From positions 2,604,001-2,668,000 of the forward strand of contig NZ_VIWU01000001.1 in the NCBI RefSeq assembly GCF_007994075.1: a stretch of DNA of 64,000 nucleotides. Direction: 5' to 3'. Both the position numbers and the translations under genes were made by a program. This document shows, piece after piece, positions 54,899-64,000 of the stretch (within the stretch, counting starts at the first letter, position 1; each line of letters starts with the position of its first letter). The DNA is from Pseudonocardia hierapolitana. GTDB lineage: Bacteria > Actinomycetota > Actinomycetes > Mycobacteriales > Pseudonocardiaceae. The notes below the pieces were generated by a model, which saw only the letters and a program-made list of their open reading frames with translations, searched no databases and was not told the DNA's origin.

Positions 54899-55372
54899 GT
54901 GAAGCTGCCGGCGAGCACGGAATGGGTCCTGCACTGCGCCACCACGCTGGCGCAGCTCGAACCGGGAGCCACCGCGTCGGCGAAGCAGCTCGCCGAGTAC
55001 TTCGACCTCCCGGGGCCCTACCTCGCCAAGCAGCTCCAGGCGCTGGTCAGAGCAGGCGTGCTGGCCGCGACCACCGGCCCTCGCGGCGGGTTCCGCCTCG
55101 CCCGACCGGCAGCCGAGATCACGTTCCTCCAGCTCGTGGAGGCCGTCGACGGCGCCGCCCCGCCGTACGAGTGCCGCGAGATCCGCCAGCAGGGTCGCGG
55201 TGCGCTGCCGCCCGAGGACTGCCGCGACACCTGCATCCTCGCCCGGAAGATGGCCGAGGCCCACGACGTGTGGCGCCGGCACCTCGCCGCGACCACGCTC
55301 GCCGACATCCTCTCCGAGCTTCCCCCGACGGCGCCGACCCGCACCCGCTCGCGCCTCACGGCTGGTCGCTGA
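54899..55372 (+). CDS. Rrf2-family transcriptional regulator
   Basis: Regulator of 157 residues. The winged HTH spans about 1-80 (ASAKQLAEYFDLPGPYLAKQLQALVRAGV, then GPRGGFRLAR). The C-terminal part has cysteines in YECREI, PEDCRDTC, the place where iron-sulfur Rrf2 proteins hold their cluster. The spacing differs from IscR, so cluster binding is only possible. GTG start at 54899, nine bases after the palindrome. Divergent from the NmrA-like gene. Confidence 0.88.
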   Translation: MKLPASTEWVLHCATTLAQLEPGATASAKQLAEYFDLPGPYLAKQLQALVRAGVLAATTGPRGGFRLARPAAEITFLQLVEAVDGAAPPYECREIRQQGRGALPPEDCRDTCILARKMAEAHDVWRRHLAATTLADILSELPPTAPTRTRSRLTAGR

Positions 55373-55508
55373 GGCCCCCGCTCGGGCTGCCGAGCGGCAC
55401 GACGCCAACGGCCGCCACCCACAGCTGCCCGAGAACCGACGCCAGCACGCCGTAGGGCAGCGCGCCGCCGAATCCCGTCCTCCTTCCTAGTGCTCCCCGC
55501 CGGAGGCA

Positions 55509-56123
55509 CTAGCGGAAGAGCGCGAACTCCATCGCCGTGATGATGCCGAGGCCGACGTCGTCGGGATCGCTCACACACAGGAGCCGGAACAAGCGCGAAT
55601 CGCTGCCGTCGGTGACGTGGCGGAAATCCCCGTCGGCGGTGACGACCTGGATCGCGCGGACGTGACCTGCCGCCCATCCGTGCTTGCGCCCGACGATCCC
55701 CGCCCCGGGATATGACGGGACCAGCGGGGCGAGGCCAAGCTCGGCGGCCCGATCGACCACGTCCCGCCACAGCACGCCGGCCTCGGCGATCGCGGTTCGG
55801 CTGCGCCGGTCGAGGTGGACCCGGTTCATGCGGCGCGTACTGACGAGCACGCCGCCTTTCGGGGGAGCCTGGTGCCCAGGTGCCGTCACGGCGAGCGGAA
55901 GCCGGAAGTCGGCGGCGAACCGCACGGCGGCCCGGACGTCTGCCGGGTTCGTCGCCCCGACCGTGATGTCGGGTTCGTGCAGGATCCCGGCATCGGGGCA
56001 GGACAGCTCGTCGGCGAGTCCCGGGTCACCGGCAACCAGCACCGGCCCCTCCGTGACACTCGCCAGCGCTGTGACGTCCTGGGGCGTGAAGCCGGGATCC
56101 CACCCGGCGGAGCGATAGTTCAC
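55509..56123 (-). pseudogene. FAD-linked oxidase, truncated
   Basis: N-terminal part of a PCMH-type FAD oxidoreductase: PDITVGATNPADVRAAVRFA, LPLAVTAPGHQAPP, GAGIVGRKHGWAAGHVRAIQ and VVTADGDFRHV. Full members have about 450 residues and a C-terminal berberine-bridge element; this one stops after IITAMEFALFR at 204. The usual GG at the LGYLGR-type turn is also damaged. Probably non-functional. Confidence 0.7.
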
Positions 56124-56249
56124 CCTTGGCCACCTCTGTCGACGCGGTCCGGTCTGGTCCGGACCTCCGCCTCGTCGACGATCGGGACGAGGCGAAATCG
56201 ACGCGCCGGCGAGGTCGCCGGGTGGTGGACGGCTGTTGCGGTCGACGGG

Positions 56250-56441
56250 TCATGCCGTAAGTGCGCGGCCGTCGGCGACGGCGGGCGATGCGGCGTCGGG
56301 CGCGTCCTCGGTGCCGATCTCGGCGACAGCGGTGAACACCGCCAGGCCGGTCGCGTTGCCGATGTTGAGGCTCGTGGAGGCGATCCCGTTGGTGACGCCC
56401 TGCTCGTCGGCCGCGGTGGCGGCGGCGAGCGGCGGGCCGCG
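56250..56441 (-). pseudogene. MFS transporter C-terminal fragment
   Basis: Minus-strand frame ending at 56250 that reads ADEQGVTNGIASTSLNIGNA and then TGLAVFTAVAEIG, the pattern of the final two helices of DHA2-type drug exporters. About 60 residues remain, without a start. The rest of 56124-56561 has no gene. Confidence 0.55.
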
Positions 56442-56561
56442 AGCACTCCGCCATCTGACGCTCGCTCACACACCCGTCCGGGTCTTGGCGAGCGTCTAAC
56501 TCCCGGCGGCCGGTGTCGGCAGCCGAGATCACGGTGCTGCAGCGACCGACCGCCGGCCGAG

Positions 56562-57512
56562 TCAGGGCCGGGTGATGGGGCTCCGCCACTCCCCAGGCGT
56601 CACGCCGAACTCGGCGCGGAATCGCCGGGTGAAGTGGGTCGGGTCGCGGAACCCCCACCCTCGCGCGATCGCCGCGATGGACCGGTGCCGGCTCTCGGGG
56701 CGGAGAAGTTCCTCCCGCGCGCCCCGCAGCCGCTCGCCGATGATCCACTGTTCGAGGCTGAGGTCGGCCTGGGCGCACACGTTGTACAGGTGGCGCAGGG
56801 AGACGTTGTGGGCGGCGGCGATGGCGGCGGGCCGCAGGTCGGGATCGGTGAGGTGTCGGCGCACGTACGCCCGCACCCGGGTGAGGAGCGTGTCGGCCAG
56901 CACCGCGCGCGCGTCCATTCGCGCCGCCGAGACCAGCAGCGCCCTCGCCAGCTCGACGCTGGCGGAACCGAGCGCGGGTGCCGCCGGGTCGGCACCGAGC
57001 CGCTCGGCGTCGGCGGTGACGTCGGCGACGTGCCGGGCGACCAGGCGGTACAGCGGACTCCTGCGCACATTGCCGACGGCGCGGCGGATGACGTCGACGG
57101 GCAGGCCGAGCTGGTCGACCGGGATCTGGATGCAGCCGGCCGCGCCGTCGCCCGACCAGGAGAAGTCGTACGGCGCCGACAGGTCGACCGCCATCAGGTC
57201 GCCGGGCGCCACGATCTCCTGCCGGTCCAGCTGCTCGTGCCTGCCGTCGGCCTGCTGCTGGACCGACAGGGCGACGACCGGCATCACGTCCTGCCTGGCC
57301 TGCTTGGGGGTGCGCAGCAGCCGGATTCCAGAGGCGCGGGTGGTGAAGATGTTGGCGCCCCCCAGGTCCCACAGACCCATCCGGGCGTGCACGTCGCCGT
57401 GCGGGTCCTCGTGGATCACGTGGCAGGGAGCCGAGGCCTGGGCCATCGCCACGTGGACGGCCTCGACCCGCTCCTGCGCCGGGATGGTCGCCGTGTCGAG
57501 GACGTATGACAT
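56562..57512 (-). CDS. AraC-family regulator with AraC-binding-like domain
   Basis: Regulator of 316 residues. Residues 1-200 resemble the AraC_binding_2 domain ([20 protein letters not shown]). The C-terminus has the HTH pair [13 protein letters not shown] and [26 protein letters not shown]. The ATG 57512 is chosen (MSYVLDTAT), with GAGAGGTGG upstream. It is divergent across 145 bp from the hydrolase/hydrolase/MBL operon, its likely target. Confidence 0.88.
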   Translation of the reverse strand: MSYVLDTATIPAQERVEAVHVAMAQASAPCHVIHEDPHGDVHARMGLWDLGGANIFTTRASGIRLLRTPKQARQDVMPVVALSVQQQADGRHEQLDRQEIVAPGDLMAVDLSAPYDFSWSGDGAAGCIQIPVDQLGLPVDVIRRAVGNVRRSPLYRLVARHVADVTADAERLGADPAAPALGSASVELARALLVSAARMDARAVLADTLLTRVRAYVRRHLTDPDLRPAAIAAAHNVSLRHLYNVCAQADLSLEQWIIGERLRGAREELLRPESRHRSIAAIARGWGFRDPTHFTRRFRAEFGVTPGEWRSPITRP

Positions 57513-57657
57513 GCGCGCCACCTCTCTCGGAACCGGTTCAGTGTGCACGGTGGGCCGCGAACGGTGCACCGACAGCCGGGTGGGGTCTGGAACGGTCGTG
57601 AACCGGAGCGTTCGGGGGTCGGGAGCTCCATCTGGTCCACCTGGAGGGGAGTGCTGC

Positions 57658-58488
57658 ATGCCCCACGTCACGACCGCTGATGGCGGGCAGATCTTCTACA
57701 AGGACTGGGGCGAGGGCCGGCCGGTCGTGCTCAGCCACGGGTGGCCCCTGAACTCCGACAGCTGGGAGGCGCAGCAGCTCTTCCTCGCCGAGAACGGGTT
57801 CCGCGCGATCGCCCACGACCGCCGCGGTCACGGCCGTTCCACCCAGACCTGGGGCGGGAACGAGATGGACACCTATGCCGACGACCTGGCCGCCGTGATC
57901 AGGGAGCTCGACCTGCACGACGTCACGCTCGTCGGCTTCTCGACGGGTGGCGGGGAGGTGGCCCGCTACGTCGGCCGCCACGGGACGGCGCGCGTGGCCC
58001 AGGTCGTGCTCGTCTCCGCCGTGCCGCCGTTCATGTTGCAGACCGAGGACAACCCCGGCGGGGTGCCGATCGCGGTGTTCGACGGGATCCGGGCCGGCTC
58101 GCTCGCCGACCGGTCGCAGCAGTACCGCGACCTCGCCGACGGCCCGTTCTTCGGCAACAACCGCCAGGGCGCGAACGTGTCGCAGGGGACGCGCGACGCG
58201 TTCTGGCGGCAGGGCATGCAGGCAGGCCACCGCAACGCGTACGAGTGCATCGCCGCGTTCTCGGCCACCGACTTCCGCTCCGACCTCGACGCGATCAACG
58301 TGCCTACGCTCGTGATCCACGGCGACGACGACCAGGTCGTGCCGTTCGAGGTGGGTGGGAAGGCCTCGGCCGAGCGGATCAAGAACGCCGCGCTGACCGT
58401 CTACCCGGGGGCGCCGCACGGCATCACCGACACCCACAAGCAGCAGCTCTGCGACGATCTGCTCGCCTTCCTGAGGAGCTTCTCGTGA
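57658..58488 (+). CDS. Alpha/beta-hydrolase, haloperoxidase-like
   Basis: Hydrolase of 276 residues in the cofactor-free chloroperoxidase/esterase group. [21 protein letters not shown], the nucleophile GFSTGGGE, the acid in [10 protein letters not shown] and the histidine in [10 protein letters not shown] are all present. ATG 57658 follows a strong GGAGGGGA ribosome site. Its stop overlaps the next start (GTGA). Confidence 0.92.
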   Translation: MPHVTTADGGQIFYKDWGEGRPVVLSHGWPLNSDSWEAQQLFLAENGFRAIAHDRRGHGRSTQTWGGNEMDTYADDLAAVIRELDLHDVTLVGFSTGGGEVARYVGRHGTARVAQVVLVSAVPPFMLQTEDNPGGVPIAVFDGIRAGSLADRSQQYRDLADGPFFGNNRQGANVSQGTRDAFWRQGMQAGHRNAYECIAAFSATDFRSDLDAINVPTLVIHGDDDQVVPFEVGGKASAERIKNAALTVYPGAPHGITDTHKQQLCDDLLAFLRSFS

Positions 58489-59285
58489 CCGCCCCCGACA
58501 CGATCGTCCTCGTCCACGGTTTCTGGGTCACGCCGCGCAGCTGGGAGAACTGGGTCACCCACTACGAGCGGCGCGGCTTCCGGGTGCTCGCGCCGGCGTA
58601 TCCCGGTTTCGAGGTCGAGGTGGAGGCCCTGAACGCCGACCCGACGCCGATCGCGAACGTGACGGTGCCGGCGATCATCGACCACCTCACGTCGGTGATC
58701 AAGGCACTGCCTGCGCCGCCGATCATCATCGGCCACTCCGCCGGCGGGGCGTTCACGCAGATCCTGCTCGACCACGGCCTCGGCGCCGCGGGCGTGGCGC
58801 TGAACTCGGCGCCGACCGAGGGCGTGCGGGTGGTTCCGCTGTCGCAGCTGAAGTCCACGTTCCCGGTGTTCAAGAACCCCGCCAACCGGCACAAGGCGGT
58901 GGGGCTCTCGTTCGAGGAATGGCGCTACGCCTTCACCAACACGTTCAGCGAGGAGGAGTCCCGGTCCCTGTACGAGCGCTATCACATCCCGGCGGCGGGC
59001 TCGATCGTGTGGGGCGGCGTGCTGGCCAACTTCCAGCCCGGCCACCAGGACACCTGGGTCGACTACCACAACGACGATCGGGCGCCGCTGCTCTTCGTCT
59101 CCGGCAGCGAGGACCACATCATGCCGCCGGCGATCCAGCAGTCGAACGCCAAGCACTACAAGTCGAACACCGTCACCGAGATCGAGGAGTACGAGGGCTA
59201 CGCGCACCTCCTGCCCGCCCAGAAGGGCTGGGAGGAGATCGCCGACCACGTCCTCGACTGGGCGCTGGAGCACGCGCCGAAGTGA
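58485..59285 (+). CDS. Alpha/beta-hydrolase
   Basis: Second hydrolase of the operon, 266 residues. [17 protein letters not shown], nucleophile IGHSAGGAF, acid [11 protein letters not shown] and histidine [12 protein letters not shown] start overlaps the previous stop by four bases and its own stop overlaps the next start by four, so all three proteins are produced together. Substrate unknown; the pairing with a second esterase suggests stepwise handling of one compound. Confidence 0.9.
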   Translation: MTAPDTIVLVHGFWVTPRSWENWVTHYERRGFRVLAPAYPGFEVEVEALNADPTPIANVTVPAIIDHLTSVIKALPAPPIIIGHSAGGAFTQILLDHGLGAAGVALNSAPTEGVRVVPLSQLKSTFPVFKNPANRHKAVGLSFEEWRYAFTNTFSEEESRSLYERYHIPAAGSIVWGGVLANFQPGHQDTWVDYHNDDRAPLLFVSGSEDHIMPPAIQQSNAKHYKSNTVTEIEEYEGYAHLLPAQKGWEEIADHVLDWALEHAPK

Positions 59286-60070
59286 CGGGGGTTCGCGTCA
59301 CCCACGTCGGCGGGCCGACCTCGCTCGTCGAGGTCGGCGGGTGGCGGATCCTCACCGACCCGACGCTCGACCCACCCGGGCGCCGGTATGCGTTCGGGTG
59401 GGGCACGTCGTCGCGCAAGCTGGTCGGCCCGGCGGTCAGCGCGGACGCGCTCGGGCCGATCGACGCGGTGCTGCTCACCCACGACCACCACGGCGACAAC
59501 CTCGACGACGCGGGCCGTGCGCTGCTGCCGACGGCGGGCACGGTGCTGACCACGGTGTCCGGGGCGGGCCGCCTCGGCGGCAATGCGCGAGGGCTCGCAC
59601 CCTGGTCGTCGATGCGGCTCGAACGCGCCGGCCTGCCGACGATCGAGGTCACGGCCACCCCGTGCCGGCACGGTCCGCCGCTCTCCGGCGCGATCGTCGG
59701 CGACGTGGTCGGCTTCGCCCTGCGCTGGGAGAGCCAGCAACACGGCGAGCTGTGGATCTCCGGCGACACCGTGCTGTACGGCGGCCTTCGCGAGGTCGCC
59801 GACCGGGTACGGGTCGGCGTGGCGCTGCTGCACCTCGGCGGGGTCCGGTTCCCGGTCACCGGCCCGGTGCGGTACACGATGACGGCCCGGCAGGCGGTCG
59901 AGCTGTGCCGGCTCGTCCGGCCGCGCACGGTCGTCCCCGTCCACTACGAGGGCTGGAAGCACTTCCAGGAGCCGCGGCCGGTGATCGAGCACGCCTTCGC
60001 GCGGGCGCCTGACGTGCACCGCCTCGTCCGCTGGCTACCCATCGGAACACCGAGCGACCTGGAAATCTGA
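59282..60070 (+). CDS. MBL-fold metallohydrolase
   Basis: Metallo-beta-lactamase-fold enzyme of 262 residues, related to UlaG-type hydrolases. Metal ligands lie in LTHDHHGDNLD (HxHxxD-like pattern), CRHGPP, SGDTVLYGG and VPVHYEGW. Third gene of the overlapping operon (GTGA junction). Confidence 0.87.
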   Translation: MTGVRVTHVGGPTSLVEVGGWRILTDPTLDPPGRRYAFGWGTSSRKLVGPAVSADALGPIDAVLLTHDHHGDNLDDAGRALLPTAGTVLTTVSGAGRLGGNARGLAPWSSMRLERAGLPTIEVTATPCRHGPPLSGAIVGDVVGFALRWESQQHGELWISGDTVLYGGLREVADRVRVGVALLHLGGVRFPVTGPVRYTMTARQAVELCRLVRPRTVVPVHYEGWKHFQEPRPVIEHAFARAPDVHRLVRWLPIGTPSDLEI

Positions 60071-60340
60071 CGCGCGATCGGTTCGCCGGCACAGCCGCTT
60101 CAGCAGCGCCGGGCGCGCCGCTTCCGGTGCCGCATCCGGCTCGGCCGCGGTGGCTGACGGCCCCGAGACGGGCGTCGACGTCGCCATCCGGTTCATGGCT
60201 CAGCAGCCCGGCGGCGCGGAACGCGTGCTCGCCATCCATCGGCGGCTGCCCGACCGGCGGTGTCGTGGCTGCCTCACGACGGCCACGAGATGGCCGTGTC
60301 CGGTCGCGCGCTTCGCGATGCGGGCCCAGCGAGCCCGGGA

Positions 60341-60909
60341 TCAGCGCGGGCGCGACTGAGCTACTCCGCCGGCGAACGGCATCGTCCGCCATTGGTCGAC
60401 GGCCGGCATCACGTACTCCACCAACACCGGCAGTTGCGGCGCGAGCGCGAGCACGGAGACTGCCCGCAGCATCCCCACGGCGTTCACGAAGCGCAGGACG
60501 TCCTCGTTCAACGGCCTCAAGCCATTGCGCTGCGCGCCCCGGTTGTAAGCGGCTTCCAGGTCGGACCCGAGACCGGCGAGGTCCCACTCGACCGGACCCG
60601 ATGTGACCAGCTCGAAGTCGGAGTAGAGGTTCCGGTTCACCCCGGAGAAGACGTTCGCGGGCGGGGAGTCGCCGTGGATGGGCTGGATCTCGATCCCCGG
60701 GAACGCGCGCTCGAACGCCGAGCGTGAGCGCACGAGGGGTTCCAGGACCTGCCACTCGCGGCGTGCGCGGTCCAGGTCGGACGGGCCGACCAGGTCGGGC
60801 CGTTTCTCGAGCAGAGCGAGAGTCCGAGGTCGCGCCCTGCTCCGACAGCCGCGCCGACCGCGGCCGAGGTGCGGCGGGCGATGTCTCGTGGGCTCACGAA
60901 ATCGCGCAT
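60341..60909 (-). pseudogene. Phosphotransferase-family remnant, frameshifted
   Basis: The C-terminal half of an APH-type kinase with the Brenner-like motif IHGDSPPANVF (catalytic Asp, Asn) and SDFELV in place of DFD. The N-terminus (MRDFVSPRDIARR) is in another frame, joined near 60810. The protein would be too short for the fold, so it is probably inactive. The 270 bp between it and the MBL gene show nothing. Confidence 0.65.
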
Positions 60910-60924
60910 GCACCGATCATTCCG

Positions 60925-61713
60925 TCAGGTTCGGTCCGGCTGGCAGCTCGGGCACCAGGCGGTACCGCGCCCACCGACGCGGTCGTGCGCCAGCGTCGCC
61001 CCGCACCTCGGGCACGAGCCGGGCCGATCATCACGGTGCCCCGTGAGCCAGGAGTTCCTCGGCGGCACGCGTTCGTCCCGTACCGACCGGCGGACCACGC
61101 TCCGCATGCTGCGGTGCACCTGGGCGAGATCGTCATCACTCAGACCCGCACAGATCCGGCGGGGGTTGATCCGGGCGTGCCAGAGGATCTCGTCGGCGAG
61201 CAGGTTGCCCAAACCCGCGAGCACCGACTGATCCACCAACGCAGCCTTGACCTGACGCCGCATCCCTTGGAGCAGCGTGCGTGTCTCCTCACGGGAGACC
61301 GTCGCCGCGTCTGGCCCCAGGTCGGCCAGGACCTCCTCGACCTCACCGGCGTCCGCTGCCAGCCGCAGTCCCTGCAGTTTGCGCATGTCCCGGTACCGCA
61401 GCTCACCGTCGGGTAGCACGAACACCACCCGGTCGTGCCGGTGCCGCTCCGAGCCGTCGGATGCCCAGACCAGCGAGCCGGTCATGCCGAAATGCGCCAG
61501 CAGCACCGGCCCGTCCCGCATGGGGACGATGAGCCACTTCCCGTGACGGCTCGGCTCGTCGAACCGTCGCCCGCACAACCGCTCCGTGAACCGCCTCGGG
61601 GCGACTCCGCGCAGCACGCCGCGATCGAGGACGTCGACCCGCTCGACGCGCCGACCGGTGGCGTGCTCGGCCAGCACCCGGCGAAAGCCCTCGACATCGG
61701 GCAGCTCGGGCAC
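60925..61713 (-). CDS. Fpg/Nei-family DNA glycosylase
   Basis: Base-excision repair enzyme of 262 residues. The N-terminus PELPDVE supplies the catalytic Pro2 and Glu3. A lysine in GKWLIV and the helix-two-turn-helix (LADEILWHARINPRRI) follow. The C-terminus has a zinc finger with cysteines in CPRCGATL and WCPSC. It removes oxidised bases and cleaves the abasic site. Which lesion (8-oxoG or pyrimidines) is not clear. Confidence 0.92.
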   Translation of the reverse strand: MPELPDVEGFRRVLAEHATGRRVERVDVLDRGVLRGVAPRRFTERLCGRRFDEPSRHGKWLIVPMRDGPVLLAHFGMTGSLVWASDGSERHRHDRVVFVLPDGELRYRDMRKLQGLRLAADAGEVEEVLADLGPDAATVSREETRTLLQGMRRQVKAALVDQSVLAGLGNLLADEILWHARINPRRICAGLSDDDLAQVHRSMRSVVRRSVRDERVPPRNSWLTGHRDDRPGSCPRCGATLAHDRVGGRGTAWCPSCQPDRT

Positions 61714-61742
61714 GAGTGCCGACTACCCACCCCGCCAGGCGG

Positions 61743-62684
61743 CTACTCCGGGGCAGGCGCCAGGCCTCCCAGCGCGGCGATGAGGCGGTCCCAGAACCGC
61801 GGCGCATCGAGCACGACGGCCACCTTCGCGTTGGGTGCCCTGCCGGGGTGTCCGTGCAGGTCGACGACGGTGGCGCCGCGGGTGTGCTCCCCCGAGACCT
61901 CGATCGCCACGTGCGCGTCCACGCACTCCACCAGCGACGGGTCGATCACCCGCGCCACCGCCACCGGATCGTGCAGCGGCGGCGCCGCGAAGCCCCACAG
62001 CTTCCGGTACGTCGAGGCGAAGAACGTCATCAGCTCCGCGCACACCGGGCCGAGCTCGCCGCCGAGCGCCTCCAGCCGCGCCACGACGTCCGGCGTGACG
62101 AGCGCCTGGTGCGTGACGTTGAGCCCGCACATCGTGACCGGCACGCCGCTGCCGAAGACGATCGCCGCGGCCTCCGGGTCGACGAAGACGTTGAACTCGG
62201 CGTACGGACTGACATTGCCGCGCCCGGTCGAGCCGCCCATCAGCACGATCTCGCGGATCCGGGCCGCATCCTCCGGATACCGCGTGAGCAGCAGCGCGAT
62301 GTTCGTGAGCGGCCCGGTCGGGACGAGGGTCACCGGCTCCGGATGCTCCGCCACGATGCGGTGCACCAGGTCGACGGCGTGCTCGTCGACCACCTGCACC
62401 TTGGGCTCGCCGAACCGCGGCCCGTCCAGACCGGACTCGCCGTGCACGTCCTCGGCGACCTGCAACGGCCGGGTCAGTGGGCGGGCGCACCCGGCGGCCA
62501 CGGGCACGTCGTGGATGCCGGCCAGGGTGCACACGCGCAGCGCGTTGAGCGTGGTCTTCTCGAGCGTCTGGTTCCCGGCGACCGTGGTGATCGCCAGCAG
62601 GTCGACGGCCGGGTCACCCGCGGCGAGCATGATCGCGATCGCGTCGTCGTGGCCGGGATCGCAGTCGAGGATGATCGGCGTCAC
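61743..62684 (-). CDS. Inosine/uridine-preferring nucleoside hydrolase
   Basis: Hydrolyses ribonucleosides to base and ribose. The 313-residue protein begins with the calcium-binding DCDPGHDDA motif, and has VAAGCARPL, GPLTNIALLL, VLMGGSTGRGN, EFNVFVDPEAA and the C-terminal HDPVAVA. No signal peptide. It lies on the same strand 60 bp after the membrane protein gene. Confidence 0.92.
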   Translation of the reverse strand: MTPIILDCDPGHDDAIAIMLAAGDPAVDLLAITTVAGNQTLEKTTLNALRVCTLAGIHDVPVAAGCARPLTRPLQVAEDVHGESGLDGPRFGEPKVQVVDEHAVDLVHRIVAEHPEPVTLVPTGPLTNIALLLTRYPEDAARIREIVLMGGSTGRGNVSPYAEFNVFVDPEAAAIVFGSGVPVTMCGLNVTHQALVTPDVVARLEALGGELGPVCAELMTFFASTYRKLWGFAAPPLHDPVAVARVIDPSLVECVDAHVAIEVSGEHTRGATVVDLHGHPGRAPNAKVAVVLDAPRFWDRLIAALGGLAPAPE

Positions 62685-62744
62685 GACTCGCGAGCCAACC
62701 AGCGCACGACGGCCGCGGACAACGCCGTGGCGGGTGTGGCGTGC

Positions 62745-64000
62745 TCAGGTGATCGACCGGACATCCCACACCCACGCGTCCGCGGCCGGGCGGCCGGGGC
62801 CGAGGAGTGCGGAGAGCGTGGCGCGCAGCTCCGGCTCGCGCGGCCCACCGGTGAGAACGACGGCGTCGGCACCCCAGAAGCGCAGGTCGTCCAGCGTGCG
62901 GGCCCGCTCGGCATCGGAGATCGCCGGTACCTGCCCGGTGGCGGCCACCCCGTCGAGGAGCATCGAGCTCGGCCGCTTCGGCGCACCGTAAGCGCCCAAC
63001 TGCTCCACACCCGCCGGGCCGACGAAGTAGCCCTGCGGCAGGGCGAAGCCCATGCCGGCGTCCACCTGCCAGCGCAGGGCCTCGGCGTGGAGGGGCTCGG
63101 GGAGCGGGACCGGCACGATCGTGCCGCCCGGATCGACCCACTTCGCCCACTCGCCGCCGGCGTAGAAGTCCGGGGTGGGCGCCCGCGTCACGGTTTCGAA
63201 CGGCAAAGGCGCGATCGGGAGCAGCGCCGCGGCCAGCGCGCCGGCCCATGCCACCCGCAAGGGCACCGGACCGAACCGGCGATCCCGGGGCGCGTCGAGC
63301 ACCCGCTGGGTGGCGATGGCGAGCAGGCACCCCGCCGCGGGCACGCAGGCCAGCGCGATCCGCGACTCCAGCACCGACTCGAGGAGCGGCAGGTCCGCCA
63401 GCAGCGCCCACGGCCCCGGCCAGCCGGTCGGCCGCCCGTCGAGGGTGATCTGCGGCCCGAGGGACAGGACGGCGGCCACCCCGCCCACCGCCGCGGCGAT
63501 CCGGGCGGGCGGCTCGGCACGCAGCCGGATCGCCAGCACGACGACGAGCGCCACGAGACCCCACCCGAAGAACGCGTTCTCCTCCGTGCCGTTCAGCGCG
63601 AGACCGCCCGGCCCGCCGGTGAGCAGGGCACCGGTCGACTGGCTGGAGTAGGCGACGAACGCGGCGAGCGAGTTGCCGGTGGGGCCGTGCTCGATGCTGC
63701 GGTAGCTCTGCGGGCCGGCGAACTGCAGCCACAGCGGGTAGGCGACGAGCGCGCCGGAGACGAGCGCGGCCGTCACTCCGCCGACGACGACCTGCCGGGG
63801 CAGCCTCCTCCTGGTGACGGCGAACCAGATCGCGTACGGCGCGCAGGCCAGCACCGCGATCAGCAGGATCTCCTCCCCGATCAGGACCTGGAGCGCCCCG
63901 AGCACGCCCAGCCCCACCCCGTGCAGCGCAGGCCGGCGCGCTCCCGGCAGTCGGATCAGGCAGATCGCGATCACGGGGATGAGGAAGGTCGCGGCGAAGT
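62745..64000 (-). CDS. Polytopic membrane protein, N-terminus outside window
   Basis: At least 409 residues in view, with the frame open to the window end. About six hydrophobic helices lie in the first 270 residues, followed by a soluble domain (about 285-409) with YAGGEWAKWVDPGGTIVPVP and ALRWQVDAGMGFALPQGYF. This helix-rich part with a C-terminal extracytoplasmic domain resembles actinobacterial GT-C-type glycosyltransferase-related proteins, but catalytic residues would be in the missing part, so function is left open. Confidence 0.7.
   Translation of the reverse strand, partial: FAATFLIPVIAICLIRLPGARRPALHGVGLGVLGALQVLIGEEILLIAVLACAPYAIWFAVTRRRLPRQVVVGGVTAALVSGALVAYPLWLQFAGPQSYRSIEHGPTGNSLAAFVAYSSQSTGALLTGGPGGLALNGTEENAFFGWGLVALVVVLAIRLRAEPPARIAAAVGGVAAVLSLGPQITLDGRPTGWPGPWALLADLPLLESVLESRIALACVPAAGCLLAIATQRVLDAPRDRRFGPVPLRVAWAGALAAALLPIAPLPFETVTRAPTPDFYAGGEWAKWVDPGGTIVPVPLPEPLHAEALRWQVDAGMGFALPQGYFVGPAGVEQLGAYGAPKRPSSMLLDGVAATGQVPAISDAERARTLDDLRFWGADAVVLTGGPREPELRATLSALLGPGRPAADAWVWDVRSIT

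Overview
The window is a high-GC actinobacterial chromosome segment, most likely from a Pseudonocardiaceae-type organism. The support is the strong G/C bias at third codon positions, frequent GTG starts, and a block of genes (about 9.7-21.1 kb) whose content and order mirror the Mycobacterium tuberculosis region from mprA to the gephyrin-like gene cluster, in reverse orientation. Genus and strain are not provable from the sequence alone.

Layout. 0-9 kb: a 5'-truncated adenylate-forming ligase with a coupled NAD-dependent epimerase/reductase, a molybdopterin oxidoreductase, AraC and LysR regulators, and a DUF2306 membrane protein with a flavin monooxygenase. 9.0-9.7 kb: five ~108-bp tandem repeats next to tRNA-Ala(CGC). 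9.7-21.1 kb: conserved core with the cell-division module GlpR/SepX - acetyltransferase - Glp(MoeA), then galU, 5-formyl-THF cyclo-ligase, FmdB, an SAF protein, mscL, moaB2, and the envelope-stress set pepD-mprB-mprA with a candidate MprA box. 21.3-23.4 kb: a PheS-like orphan ligase and a sirtuin.

23.5-35.5 kb: an integrated element at the 3' end of tRNA-Arg(CCT). It has a frameshifted tyrosine integrase next to the tRNA, a decayed copy of the tRNA 3' end at the far side, and the probable original tRNA terminator hairpin just beyond that. Its cargo is a tightly coupled three-gene operon (two large predicted zinc metallopeptidases and a histidine phosphatase), a small secreted protein and a low-GC membrane-anchored beta-helix protein.

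35.5-46.8 kb: TetR/SDR pair, an S9 peptidase, then a seven-gene operon that looks like a complete opine-type (staphylopine-like) metallophore system: substrate-binding lipoprotein, histidine racemase (CntK-like), nicotianamine-synthase-like enzyme (CntL-like), opine dehydrogenase (CntM-like), MFS exporter, FecCD-type permease and ATPase. A Zur-like palindrome lies upstream. The same palindrome core recurs directly upstream of a COG0523/CobW metallochaperone gene at 51.9 kb, so zinc control of both is the simplest reading. The pairing of opine synthesis with a FecBCD importer, rather than the Opp/Nik-type importer of Staphylococcus, is the most notable system here.

46.8-64 kb: accessory sequence with several broken genes (tryptophanase, WD40, FAD oxidase, MFS and phosphotransferase remnants), a UvrA-like ATPase, VOC and AraC proteins, alpha/beta hydrolase and MBL-fold operons, a Fpg/Nei glycosylase, a nucleoside hydrolase, and a polytopic membrane protein cut by the window end.
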